Positions 1-6,182 of a stretch of 11,811 nucleotides of DNA are shown here, in pieces. A program made the translations under genes and the position numbers. Source of the stretch: an uncultured Eubacteriales bacterium (lineage in GTDB: Bacteria > Bacillota > Clostridia > Oscillospirales > Oscillospiraceae); the NCBI GenBank assembly GCA_934567745.1, contig CAKTJM010000054.1, positions 1-11,811 of the forward strand. Reading direction: 5' to 3'. The notes beneath the pieces are model-generated. The model had not been told where the DNA came from, made no database searches, and saw only the letters and a list, made by a program, of their open reading frames with translations. Numbering within the stretch: position 1 is the stretch's first letter; the number at the start of each line of letters is the position of its first letter.

Positions 1-88
1 CCACGACACCGTCCACGAGATGGCCCGCGACGAGGCCCGTCACGGCAAGGCCCTGGCCGGCCTGCTGGCACGCTATTTCGGCAAGTGA
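1..88 (+). CDS. Rubrerythrin-like protein, C-terminal end (partial)
   Basis: Only the last 28 residues are present, read in the frame starting at base 2 and ending at TGA 86-88. They contain the helix MARDEARHGKALAGLLARYF, typical of the C-terminal end of the ferritin-like four-helix bundle in clostridial rubrerythrins; the E-A-R-H segment is an ExxH di-iron ligand motif. Such proteins reduce hydrogen peroxide in the cytoplasm of anaerobes using electrons from rubredoxin-type or NADH-linked donors. A strong terminator follows the stop codon, so this gene ends its own transcription unit and is not co-transcribed with the toxin-antitoxin pair downstream. Because the iron-binding core and any rubredoxin domain lie outside the window, other ferritin-like family members cannot be excluded. 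Confidence 0.72.
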   Translation, partial: HDTVHEMARDEARHGKALAGLLARYFGK

Positions 89-104
89 TATCAGAGCCAT
101 AGGG

Positions 105-136
105 GGAGGGGACCGATGCATCGGTCCCCTCCTTTT
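105..136 (+). terminator. Rho-independent terminator of the rubrerythrin-like gene
   Basis: A near-perfect palindrome centred on ATGCAT (116-121) forms a stem of about 12 GC-rich base pairs (105-132), running directly into TTTT at 133-136. It lies 16 bases after the stop codon. The fold is symmetrical, but only the + strand side has the T run. Confidence 0.9.
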
Positions 137-157
137 GCGCTGTAGATGAAAAGAAGG

Positions 158-185
158 TTGCATCATAGCGACATTCGGGTATAAT
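158..185 (+). promoter_or_regulatory. Sigma-A-type promoter of the toxin-antitoxin operon
   Basis: TTGCAT (158-163) and a perfect TATAAT (180-185) are 16 bases apart and lie 33 bases before the antitoxin start. GCATCA occurs at 160-165, overlapping the -35, and again at 190-195, just beyond the -10. Antitoxins of this kind usually repress their own promoter, so these two copies, 30 bases apart, are possible operator half-sites (inference). Confidence 0.75.
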
Positions 186-218
186 ATAGGCATCAGATGA
201 CGATGAGGAGGGTCCGCT

Positions 219-500
219 ATGCACATCAAGCCGAGCGCGAGCATCCGTCAGAACTACAACGACATCGCCGAGCTCTGCCGCGCCACCGGCGAGCCGGTCT
301 ACCTGACCAAGAACGGGGAGGGGGATCTGGTCGTGATGGACATCGCCTCGTTCACGAAGCGGGAAAAGATGCTGAAGCTGCGCGAGGAGCTGCTCGCCAT
401 CGAGGAGGACCGTCTCCGCGGCGCGCCGGACCATCCTGTGGAGGAGGTCGCCGCGATGATGGAGCAGGCGATCCGGGAGGTGCACCATGCCGGAGCCTGA
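219..500 (+). CDS. Type II antitoxin, Phd/YefM family
   Basis: This 93-residue protein should be the DNA-binding antitoxin that neutralises the toxin encoded just downstream. Residues 1 to about 60 have the Phd/YefM layout: an N-terminal IKPSASIRQNYNDI segment, then EPVYLTKNGEGDLVVM (25-40), the strand-turn-strand signature of the fold. The rest (about 45-93) is helical and acidic, as expected for the part that wraps around the toxin. The start at 219 is supported by GAGGAGGGT at 205-213 and by a well-placed promoter. The last 14 bases overlap the toxin start, the usual arrangement for translational coupling and for keeping antitoxin in excess. Families with this fold repress their own operon, with the toxin acting as co-repressor. 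Family assignment is confident; the target of the paired toxin is not shown by the sequence. Confidence 0.9.
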   Translation: MHIKPSASIRQNYNDIAELCRATGEPVYLTKNGEGDLVVMDIASFTKREKMLKLREELLAIEEDRLRGAPDHPVEEVAAMMEQAIREVHHAGA

Positions 501-807
501 CGCGCGCTGGCAGGTCGTCGTCTCCCAACGGGCCGCCCGCCAGCTGGTCGAGCACGCCGCCTTCGCGGCACGGCGGGAGGAACGGCTGGCGCACAAGCTG
601 GTCGCCGACTTTCGGGCCGCGGCGGAGTCGTTGCAGCACTTCCCGTATCGAAACCCCATCCTGCGCTCGGAGGTCTTCTCGACCGAGAAGTATCGCAAAC
701 TGGTGTTCGGCAAATGGTATCTGCTCATCTATCAGATCAGGGACGAGCGGGTCTTCGTCGAATATGTGGTCGATGGAGGGCAGGACTACCAGTGGCTGAT
801 CCAATGA
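487..807 (+). CDS. Type II toxin, RelE/ParE family
   Basis: This 106-residue protein is the toxin partner of the preceding Phd/YefM-type gene. Its features are an N-terminal helical hairpin (about 14-50), HFPYRNPIL (51-59), the strand KLVFGKWYLLIYQI (71-84), and a C-terminal strand ending VEYVVDGGQDYQWLI (91-105). This is the pattern of clostridial RelE/ParE-superfamily toxins, which mostly cleave mRNA on the ribosome, though some poison gyrase. GGGAGG at 475-480 precedes the ATG. One oddity: relatives I recall carry VDCRQDY where this protein has VDGGQDY, so an arginine corresponding to a catalytic RelE residue may be missing (recollection, not alignment). If so, activity could be weakened or of the ParE type. 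A terminator 32 bases downstream closes the operon. Confidence 0.87.
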   Translation: MPEPDARWQVVVSQRAARQLVEHAAFAARREERLAHKLVADFRAAAESLQHFPYRNPILRSEVFSTEKYRKLVFGKWYLLIYQIRDERVFVEYVVDGGQDYQWLIQ

Positions 808-838
808 CGGAAGACACACATGACCCTTTGACAGCCTA

Positions 839-873
839 TGCGCCCCCGGCCCGCGCCGGGGGCGCAGGTTTTT
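839..873 (+). terminator. Rho-independent terminator of the toxin-antitoxin operon
   Basis: TGCGCCCCCGGC (839-850) and GCCGGGGGCGCA (855-866) form a perfect 12-bp stem with loop CCGC, followed by GG and TTTTT (869-873). It isolates the toxin-antitoxin pair from polA. Confidence 0.94.
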
Positions 874-886
874 CCCCCCGCCCCGC

Positions 887-915
887 TTGTTGCCCGCGCG
901 GAGACGTGCTATAAT
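887..915 (+). promoter_or_regulatory. Sigma-A-type promoter for the polA operon
   Basis: TTGTTG (887-892) and a perfect TATAAT (910-915) are separated by 17 bases and lie 35 bases before polA. The only terminator nearby is upstream, so this promoter probably drives polA, rimI, the second GNAT gene and tsaD. Confidence 0.78.
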
Positions 916-950
916 ATCATATTACGATTTCCAGAGAGAGGAGTGGCGTC

Positions 951-3596
951 ATGAAGCTGCTGGTCATCGACGGCAACTCGATCGTCAACCGCGCGTTCTA
1001 CGGCATCCGCCCCCTGTCGAACGACGAGGGCCTGCCGACCCATGCCATCTATGGGTTCCTGAACATCCTGCGGCGGCTGGAGGAGGACGTGGACCCCGAC
1101 GGCCTGTGCGTGACCTTCGACCGGCGGGAGCCGACCTTCCGCCACCTGGCCCATCCGGCCTATAAGGCCCAGCGCAAGCCGATGCCGGAGGAGCTGGCCG
1201 TCCAGATCCCGGTGCTCAAGGACGTGCTGGACGCGATGAACGTCCCGCGGTACGAGCTGGCCGGGTGGGAGGCCGACGATCTGATCGGCACCATCGCCCG
1301 CCGCTGTGAGGAGGCCGGCTGGGACTGCCGCGTGGCCACGGGGGACAAGGACTCCCTCCAGCTCGTCACGGACCGGACCTATGTCGAGCTGGTCAGCAGC
1401 CGCATGGGCAAGTCCACCACCCGGGAGATGGACCCCGGCACGTTCCGGGCGGAGTACGGCTTCGACCCGATCCATATGGTGGACCTCAAGGCCCTCATGG
1501 GCGACGCCTCCGACAACGTCCCCGGCGTGCCGGGGGTGGGCGAGAAGACGGCGCTGGCGCTCCTGCACGCGAACGAGTCGCTCGACGCGATCTACGCCCG
1601 TCTGGACGACGGCACCCTCGACGCCAAGCCCGGCGTGAAGAAGAAGCTCGGCGAGGGCCGCGAGAGCGCCTACCAGTCCTTCGACCTGTGCACGATCCGG
1701 CGGGACGCGCCGATGGACTTCACCCCCGAGGAGGCCCTGCGCCGCCCCGCGAACGCGGCGGCGCTGCGCGACCTGCTCCGCGAGCTGGGCTTCCACCGGA
1801 TGATCTCGGAGCTGGGCCTGGACCGCGTGGCGGACGAGCCGGTCGAGAGCGGCGGCGCGTGCTCGGCGCTCGAGGGCCTCGAACGCGTGACCGAGCCGGA
1901 CCGCGCGCAGGCCCTGCTGGCCGCGTGGCGGGGGCAGGAGGTCGCGGTCCTCACACGGCCGGACCTCTCGGCCGTGGCGGTCTACCGCCCCGGCGCTCCG
2001 GCGGCGGTGTTCGTCGAGCGGGACCTGCCGGGGTACGACGACCTCCTGCGCGGCCTGTTCGGGCCGGAGATCGCCAAGCTCGGCGACGGCATCAAGGATG
2101 TCATGAGCCGCTGCCTGACGCGGGGCATCACGGCGGAGGGCTTCGTCTTCGACGCGGCGATCGCCGCCTATCTCCTCGCCCCGACAGACGGGAGCTATGA
2201 GCTGGACAAGGTCGCGGCGCACTGGTTCCACGAGAGCTTCCCGCCCGCCAAGGACTACCTCTCCGACCGCGCCTGGGCCGCGGAGGAGGACAAGGCGGTC
2301 GAGACCCTCGCCCGCCACGCCTGCCTGGTGTGGGACCTCTACGGCGTCCTGCCGGAGCAGCTCAAGCAGCTCGGGCTGGACCGGGTGTACCGCGAGATCG
2401 AGCTGCCGCTCTGCCCCGTGCTGGCGGAGATGGAGCAGGCCGGGATGCTGGTGGACCGCGCGGCGCTGGAGACCTTCGGGATGATGCTCCAGATCGGCAT
2501 CGCGGGCCTGCAGGAGGAGATCTGGGCGCTGGCGGGGGAGGAGTTCAACCTCAACTCGACCCAGCAGCTCGGCGTCGTCCTCTTCGAGAAGCTCGGTCTG
2601 CCGGTGGTCAAGAAGACGAAGACGGGCTATTCGACGAGCGCCGAGGTGCTGGAGAAGCTGCGCGCCGCCCACCCCATCGTGGGGAAGCTGCTGGAATACC
2701 GCCAGCTGGCCAAGCTCGACTCGACCTACGTCGTCGGCCTGGGCAAGGTGATCGGCCCGGACGGGCGGATCCACACGAGCTTCCAGAACACGGTGACGGC
2801 GACGGGGCGGCTGTCCTCGACGGAGCCGAACCTGCAGAACATCCCGGTGCGCACCGAGCTGGGCGCGCAGATCCGGAAGATGTTCATCGCGCCGCCGGGC
2901 TGGGTCCTGGTGGACGCGGACTATTCCCAGATCGAGCTGCGGCTCCTGGCGCACATGGCGCAGGACGAGAAGATGATCGCGGGCTTCCGCTCCGGGGAGG
3001 ACATCCACGCGGAGACGGCCGCCCAGGTCTTCGGGGTGCCGCTGGACGAGGTGACGCACGAGCTGCGCCGCCGCGCGAAGGCGGTCAACTTCGGCATCGT
3101 CTACGGGATCTCGGGCTTCTCCCTCGCGCAGGACATCGGCGTGACGCAGAAGGAGGCCCGGGCGTATATGGAGAAGTATCTCGCGACGTTCTCCGGGGTC
3201 CGGGCGTACATGGACCGGATCCGCCGGCAGGCGAAGGAGGACGGCTACGTCGCGACGCTGATGGGCCGCCGCCGCTGGCTGCCGGAGCTGCGCTCGTCGA
3301 ACTTCAACCTGCGCGCCTTCGGCGAGCGGGTGGCGCTGAACATGCCGATCCAAGGCACGGCGGCGGACGTGATGAAGCTGGCGATGATCCGCGTATCGGC
3401 GCGGCTGAAGGACGAGGGCCTGGCGGCGCGCCTGATCCTCCAGGTCCACGACGAGCTGATCGTGGAGTGCCCGGAGGCGGAGCAGGAGGCCGTGCGGCAC
3501 GTCCTGACCGAGGAGATGGAGGGCGCGGGCGCGTTCTCCGTGCCGCTGATCGCCGAGGCGGGCGTGGGCCGCAGCTGGGCCGAAGCAAAGGGGTGA
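951..3596 (+). CDS. polA: DNA polymerase I
   Basis: This 881-residue enzyme fills gaps and removes RNA primers during lagging-strand maturation and excision repair. Residues 1 to about 290 are the 5'-3' (flap) nuclease: D7, the E-A-D-D cluster (107-110), TGDKD (130-134), and GDASDNVPGVPGVGEKTA (184-201). Residues about 315-465 occupy the place of the 3'-5' proofreading domain but lack the DxE metal site and the YxxxD motif, so proofreading is probably absent, as in Bacillus-type enzymes. The polymerase domain carries motif A DADYSQIELR (655-664, catalytic D657), the fingers helix RRRAKAVNFGIVYG (706-719) with K710, F714 and Y718, and motif C QVHDE (831-835, D834). Phenylalanine at 714 matches E. 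coli F762. The start has AGAGAGGAG just upstream. Length is normal for full PolI. The gene begins a four-gene run on one strand. Confidence 0.98.
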   Translation: MKLLVIDGNSIVNRAFYGIRPLSNDEGLPTHAIYGFLNILRRLEEDVDPDGLCVTFDRREPTFRHLAHPAYKAQRKPMPEELAVQIPVLKDVLDAMNVPRYELAGWEADDLIGTIARRCEEAGWDCRVATGDKDSLQLVTDRTYVELVSSRMGKSTTREMDPGTFRAEYGFDPIHMVDLKALMGDASDNVPGVPGVGEKTALALLHANESLDAIYARLDDGTLDAKPGVKKKLGEGRESAYQSFDLCTIRRDAPMDFTPEEALRRPANAAALRDLLRELGFHRMISELGLDRVADEPVESGGACSALEGLERVTEPDRAQALLAAWRGQEVAVLTRPDLSAVAVYRPGAPAAVFVERDLPGYDDLLRGLFGPEIAKLGDGIKDVMSRCLTRGITAEGFVFDAAIAAYLLAPTDGSYELDKVAAHWFHESFPPAKDYLSDRAWAAEEDKAVETLARHACLVWDLYGVLPEQLKQLGLDRVYREIELPLCPVLAEMEQAGMLVDRAALETFGMMLQIGIAGLQEEIWALAGEEFNLNSTQQLGVVLFEKLGLPVVKKTKTGYSTSAEVLEKLRAAHPIVGKLLEYRQLAKLDSTYVVGLGKVIGPDGRIHTSFQNTVTATGRLSSTEPNLQNIPVRTELGAQIRKMFIAPPGWVLVDADYSQIELRLLAHMAQDEKMIAGFRSGEDIHAETAAQVFGVPLDEVTHELRRRAKAVNFGIVYGISGFSLAQDIGVTQKEARAYMEKYLATFSGVRAYMDRIRRQAKEDGYVATLMGRRRWLPELRSSNFNLRAFGERVALNMPIQGTAADVMKLAMIRVSARLKDEGLAARLILQVHDELIVECPEAEQEAVRHVLTEEMEGAGAFSVPLIAEAGVGRSWAEAKG

Positions 3597-3600
3597 GCAT

Positions 3601-4059
3601 ATGACAGGAGACAAGGTGACCATCGTCCCGATGGACCGCTCTCATCTGAAGGGCGTGGCGGAGCTGGAGCGGCTGTGCTTCTCGACGCCGTGGAACGAGG
3701 CGATGCTGGAGGAGGAGCTGTACAACGACACGGCCAGCTTCCTGGTGGCCGAGGGGCCGGACGGGACGGTCGTGGGCTATGCGGGCCTGCACGTGATCCT
3801 CGACGAGGGGTACATCGACAACGTGGCGGTCCGGCCGGACCAACGCCGCCAGGGCATAGCGGACCGGCTGCTGGAGGTGTTCTGCCGCTTCGGCGCGGCG
3901 CACCTACGCTTTCTGACGCTGGAGGTCCGGCCGTCGAACACGGCGGCCGTGGCGCTGTATGAGAAGCACGGCTTCCGCGAGGCGGGCCGCCGGAGGGACT
4001 ATTACGACGCGCCGCGGGAGGACGCCCTGCTGCTGACGAAGGAGTTCCCGCGATGCTGA
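3601..4059 (+). CDS. rimI: Ribosomal protein S18 alanine N-acetyltransferase
   Basis: This 152-residue GNAT enzyme should acetylate the N-terminal alanine of ribosomal protein S18 using acetyl-CoA. The GNAT core is complete: the beta-4 strand GYIDNVAVRPD (70-80), the acetyl-CoA pyrophosphate loop QRRQGIA (81-87), then LEVRPSNTAAVALYEKHGF (107-125). That last block is characteristic of RimI and contains E108 and Y120, equivalent to the catalytic pair described in E. coli RimI. Length is normal. The gene starts 4 bases after the polA stop with its ribosome site (AAGGGG, 3588-3593) inside polA, and its end overlaps the next GNAT gene by 7 bases. In many Firmicutes rimI sits between tsaB and tsaD, so the tsaD gene two positions downstream supports the call. 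A related N-terminal acetyltransferase with other targets is the main alternative. Confidence 0.9.
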   Translation: MTGDKVTIVPMDRSHLKGVAELERLCFSTPWNEAMLEEELYNDTASFLVAEGPDGTVVGYAGLHVILDEGYIDNVAVRPDQRRQGIADRLLEVFCRFGAAHLRFLTLEVRPSNTAAVALYEKHGFREAGRRRDYYDAPREDALLLTKEFPRC

Positions 4060-4709
4060 CCCTGCGCGATCTGAGCCTGGAGGAGCTGCTGGTGCTGCAC
4101 CGGACGGAGCTGCACGAGGCGTTCCCGGCGGCGGAGCTGAAGCCCTATGCGGCGATGGCCCACCTGTGCCGCCGGGGGGCGTACCACCCGATCGGCGCCT
4201 TCGAGGGTGCGGCGCTGGTGGGCTATGCGATCTTGTGGTCCAGCCCGGACGAGCGCTATGTGCTGATCGACTACCTGGGCGTGACGAAGGACCGCCGCAA
4301 CGGCGGTCTGGGCGGGGAGATCCTGCGTCTGCTGGCCGAGCGCTACGCCGCGCTGGACGGGATCCTGGTGGAGTCAGAGGCCCCGGAGGGCGGGGCGACG
4401 GACGCCCTGCGCCGCCGGCGGCTGGGCTTCTACCAGCGCAACGGCTTCACCTTCATGGACTATGAGTGCATCCTGTTCAGCGTGCACTATGCGGTCGCGC
4501 TCTGCTCGCCGAACGGGCGGGGGACCGAGGCGGCGGCGATGGCGGCGCACCAGTCGCTCTACCGCTCCCAGCTGGCCCCGTGGGCTTATGACCGCTTCAT
4601 CCAGATCCCCCTCGACCCGACCCGGCCGGTGGCCCCGACGGAGTCGTGGGCGGGACAGGCGACGCTCCCCGGACTGGGGGAGGAAGAAGAAAGGAACGAC
4701 CGAAGATGA
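4053..4709 (+). CDS. GNAT family N-acetyltransferase, substrate unknown
   Basis: This is a 218-residue acetyl-CoA-dependent acetyltransferase of unknown target. The GNAT core is recognisable in ALVGYAILWS (54-63), the strand YVLIDYLGVTKD (69-80) and the acetyl-CoA loop RRNGGLGGEIL (81-91), followed by LGFYQRNGF (124-132), equivalent to motif B. After that comes an extension of about 80 residues (139-218) with no motif I recognise, including aromatic-rich SLYRSQLAPWAYDRFIQIPL and an acidic tail. The start overlaps rimI by 7 bases and the stop overlaps the tsaD start codon (ATGA at 4706-4709), so translation is likely coupled on both sides. Being lodged between rimI and tsaD suggests a housekeeping or translation-related role, but this is only positional. 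It is clearly not a rimI duplicate: the catalytic block LEVRPSN of RimI is absent. Confidence 0.85.
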   Translation: MLTLRDLSLEELLVLHRTELHEAFPAAELKPYAAMAHLCRRGAYHPIGAFEGAALVGYAILWSSPDERYVLIDYLGVTKDRRNGGLGGEILRLLAERYAALDGILVESEAPEGGATDALRRRRLGFYQRNGFTFMDYECILFSVHYAVALCSPNGRGTEAAAMAAHQSLYRSQLAPWAYDRFIQIPLDPTRPVAPTESWAGQATLPGLGEEEERNDRR

Positions 4710-5722
4710 TCATCATGGCGGTAGAATCGTCCTGTGACGAGACGGCGGTGGCGCTCGTGCGCGACGGCCGGGAGGTGCTGGCGGACTGCATCGCCTCGTC
4801 GGTGGAGATGCACAAGATATACGGCGGGGTGGTCCCGGAGCTGGCCTCCCGCAAGCACATCGAGGTCATCTCGGCCCTGGCGGACGAGGCCCTGCGCAAG
4901 GCGGGCCTGGCCCGGACGGACATCGACGCGGTCGCGGTGACCTATGCGCCCGGCCTGATCGGCGCGCTGCTGGTGGGGGTCAGCTTCGCCAAGTCGGTGG
5001 CGCTGGCGCTGGGGGTGCCGCTGATCCCGGTGCACCATGTGCGCGGGCACATCGCGGCGAACTACCTGGCGCACCCGGAGCTGGAGCCGCCCTTCGTGTG
5101 CCTGTGCGTCTCCGGCGGCACGTCGCTGATCGTGGACGTGCGCGGATACACGGACATGGCGATCCTCGGCGCGACGCACGACGACGCGGCGGGGGAGTGC
5201 TTCGACAAGATCGCGCGGGTCATGGGCCTGGGCTATCCCGGCGGCGCGCCGCTCGACCGCGCGGCCCAGACCGGCGACGACACGGCCTTCGCCCTGCCGA
5301 AGGTCCACCTCCACGACGCCCCGCTGGACATGTCCTTCTCTGGACTGAAGACGGCGATGCTGAACCTGATCCACAACGCCCAGCAGAAGGGCGAGGCCCT
5401 GCCGGTCGCGGACCTGGCGGCGTCGTTCTCGGCGGCGGTGAGCGGGGAGCTGGTGCCCCGGACGATGGCGGCCTCCGCCCAGTGCGGCTATGGCAAGGTC
5501 GCGGTCGTCGGCGGCGTGGCCGCGAACTCGCGCATCCGCCGCGACCTTGAGGCGGCCTGCGCCGCGGCGGGGGACCGGCTGTATCTGCCGCCCCTGCGCC
5601 TGTGCGGCGACAACGGCGCGATGATCGGCAGCCAGGGCTATTACGAGTACCTGGCCGGGACCCGCGCGGGCGCGGACCTGAACGCCTACGCCAACCGGGA
5701 CATCTCTCTGGGCTATCGCTGA
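4706..5722 (+). CDS. tsaD: tRNA threonylcarbamoyltransferase TsaD (t6A37 synthesis)
   Basis: This 338-residue protein of the Kae1/TsaD family transfers threonylcarbamoyl from threonylcarbamoyl-AMP to A37 of tRNAs that read ANN codons, working with TsaB and TsaE in bacteria. Seen here: the N-terminal VESSCDETAVAL block (6-17), the metal-binding HVRGH (111-115), GATHDDAAGECFDKIARVMG (155-174), FSGLKTA (211-217), GGVAANSRIR (269-278) and CGDNGAMIG (300-308), whose D302 should be the third metal ligand. The start is set at ATG 4706, not the earlier in-frame ATG at 4646, because the family begins almost at VESS. This start also gives the ATGA overlap with the preceding gene, and AAAGGA (4690-4695) lies at a usable distance. 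One oddity is SGGTS (136-140), where most relatives have a histidine (SGGHT or SGGHS). The tsaB and tsaE genes are not in the window. Confidence 0.95.
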   Translation: MIIMAVESSCDETAVALVRDGREVLADCIASSVEMHKIYGGVVPELASRKHIEVISALADEALRKAGLARTDIDAVAVTYAPGLIGALLVGVSFAKSVALALGVPLIPVHHVRGHIAANYLAHPELEPPFVCLCVSGGTSLIVDVRGYTDMAILGATHDDAAGECFDKIARVMGLGYPGGAPLDRAAQTGDDTAFALPKVHLHDAPLDMSFSGLKTAMLNLIHNAQQKGEALPVADLAASFSAAVSGELVPRTMAASAQCGYGKVAVVGGVAANSRIRRDLEAACAAAGDRLYLPPLRLCGDNGAMIGSQGYYEYLAGTRAGADLNAYANRDISLGYR

Positions 5723-5729
5723 TTTTTCA

Positions 5730-5761
5730 CCCCATCGGTGGACATTCGTCCTCCGGTGGGG
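5730..5761 (+). other. Strong hairpin just after tsaD, without a T run
   Basis: Bases 5730-5743 and 5748-5761 pair over 14 positions with one G-T wobble and one T-T mismatch, closing a four-base loop ATTC. It starts 8 bases after the tsaD stop. TTTTT lies before the stem rather than after it, so it does not fit an ordinary intrinsic terminator on either strand. It may be a U-less terminator, a Rho-linked 3' end, or an RNA stability element. Confidence 0.5.
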
Positions 5762-5768
5762 CATCGAT

Positions 5769-5798
5769 CGTGGAAAACCCGGTGGAAAGTGTGGATAA
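5769..5798 (-). promoter_or_regulatory. Cluster of three DnaA-box-like 9-mers
   Basis: Read on the minus strand, three 9-mers occur in a row: TTTTCCACG (5769-5777), CTTTCCACC (5781-5789) and a perfect TTATCCACA (5790-5798). The starts are 12 and 9 bases apart. TTATCCACA is the consensus DnaA box, and TTTTCCAC variants are common near Firmicutes origins. Three in 30 bases is not expected by chance in GC-rich DNA, but there is no dnaA gene or AT-rich unwinding element beside them, so this is more likely a DnaA-binding regulatory or titration site than an origin. Confidence 0.45.
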
Positions 5799-5898
5799 CT
5801 CTTTGTAGGATCCCGCAGGTCCCAGAAAAAATATCGAGGGGCGAGCCGTTGATAGACGAACGTTTTTTCTTCGATATACCTGTCGTATAACGAAACGG

Positions 5899-5959
5899 GC
5901 TTGACGGCGGGGCCGAGATATGGTATCATCATCGGTGCAGTCTTGCCGCTTGACGGCGG
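5899..5959 (+). repeat. 12-bp direct repeat around the tRNA promoter
   Basis: GCTTGACGGCGG occurs at 5899-5910 and again at 5948-5959, 49 bases apart. The first copy contains the -35 box of the tRNA promoter; the second lies just before the mature tRNA, within the transcribed leader. The second copy has no matching -10 box 17 bases on, so it is not a clear tandem promoter. Confidence 0.7.
5901..5929 (+). promoter_or_regulatory. Promoter of tRNA-Thr
   Basis: TTGACG (5901-5906) and TATCAT (5924-5929) are exactly 17 bases apart, close to the sigma-A consensus, and 38 bases before the mature tRNA 5' end. This predicts a leader of about 30 bases that RNase P would remove. Confidence 0.85.
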
Positions 5960-5967
5960 ACGATGAT

Positions 5968-6043
5968 GCTAATGTAGCTCAGTCGGTAGAGCAGCTGATT
6001 CGTAATCAGCAGGTCGTGTGTTCGAGTCACATCATTAGCTCCA
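5968..6043 (+). tRNA. tRNA-Thr, anticodon CGT
   Basis: This 76-base tRNA folds as a full cloverleaf: acceptor GCTAATG/CATTAGC (7 bp, perfect), D stem GCTC/GAGC, anticodon stem GCTGA/TCAGC with loop TTCGTAA, and T arm GTGTG-TTCGAGT-CACAT with one G-T pair. The anticodon CGT (6001-6003) reads ACG, threonine. CCA is encoded (6041-6043) and the discriminator base is T. The loop has U36 and A37, so it is a substrate for t6A modification by the product of the preceding tsaD gene. The CGT isoacceptor is plausible in a GC-rich genome where ACG is frequent. It has its own promoter and terminator, so it is monocistronic. Confidence 0.96.
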
Positions 6044-6070
6044 GGATGTGTCGATAAAAGAGACATCACA

Positions 6071-6100
6071 GAAAACGCCGCACGAAGGTGCGGCGTTTTC
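6071..6100 (+). terminator. Terminator of tRNA-Thr, possibly bidirectional
   Basis: GAAAACGCCGCAC (6071-6083) and GTGCGGCGTTTTC (6088-6100) form a perfect 13-bp stem with loop GAAG. The T run is part of the 3' arm, and because the arm is symmetrical the same signal exists on the minus strand. Between it and the next hairpin (6101-6182) I see nothing convincing. Confidence 0.88.
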
Positions 6101-6182
6101 GCATATCTATCAGCAGCGCAGCGGACGGCAATCGGGATGACTGATCCCATCGACCGAACAGCTCCCCGCCTTTCGGCATAGG

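Noticed and set aside
909..3623. 904-codon open frame antisense to polA
   Set aside because: It mirrors a confidently identified gene in GC-rich DNA, where the complementary frame is open by composition. Its translation is rich in arginine, histidine and leucine and shows no domain.
4646..4705. 20-codon N-terminal extension of TsaD
   Set aside because: TsaD proteins start close to the VESSCDET motif, and the ATGA overlap at 4706 with a nearby ribosome site gives the normal start.
5823..5876. Inverted ATATCGA / TCGATAT pair with A6 and T6 runs between tsaD and the tRNA
   Set aside because: The arms are seven bases with a loop of over 30 bases and the A/T runs do not nest with them, so a functional terminator is not supported.
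4586..5932. 448-codon open frame antisense to tsaD and the GNAT gene
   Set aside because: Same GC-driven shadow effect; it covers several real genes and has no recognisable domain or ribosome site.
5968..6043. tRNA-Thr as an attachment site for an integrated element
   Set aside because: No repeat of the tRNA 3' end was seen in the following 5.7 kb, and there is no integrase or phage gene.
5929..6150. 73-codon minus-strand frame with RTHDLLITNQLLYRLSY
   Set aside because: This is the antisense translation of the tRNA-Thr gene, a well-known source of false protein annotations.
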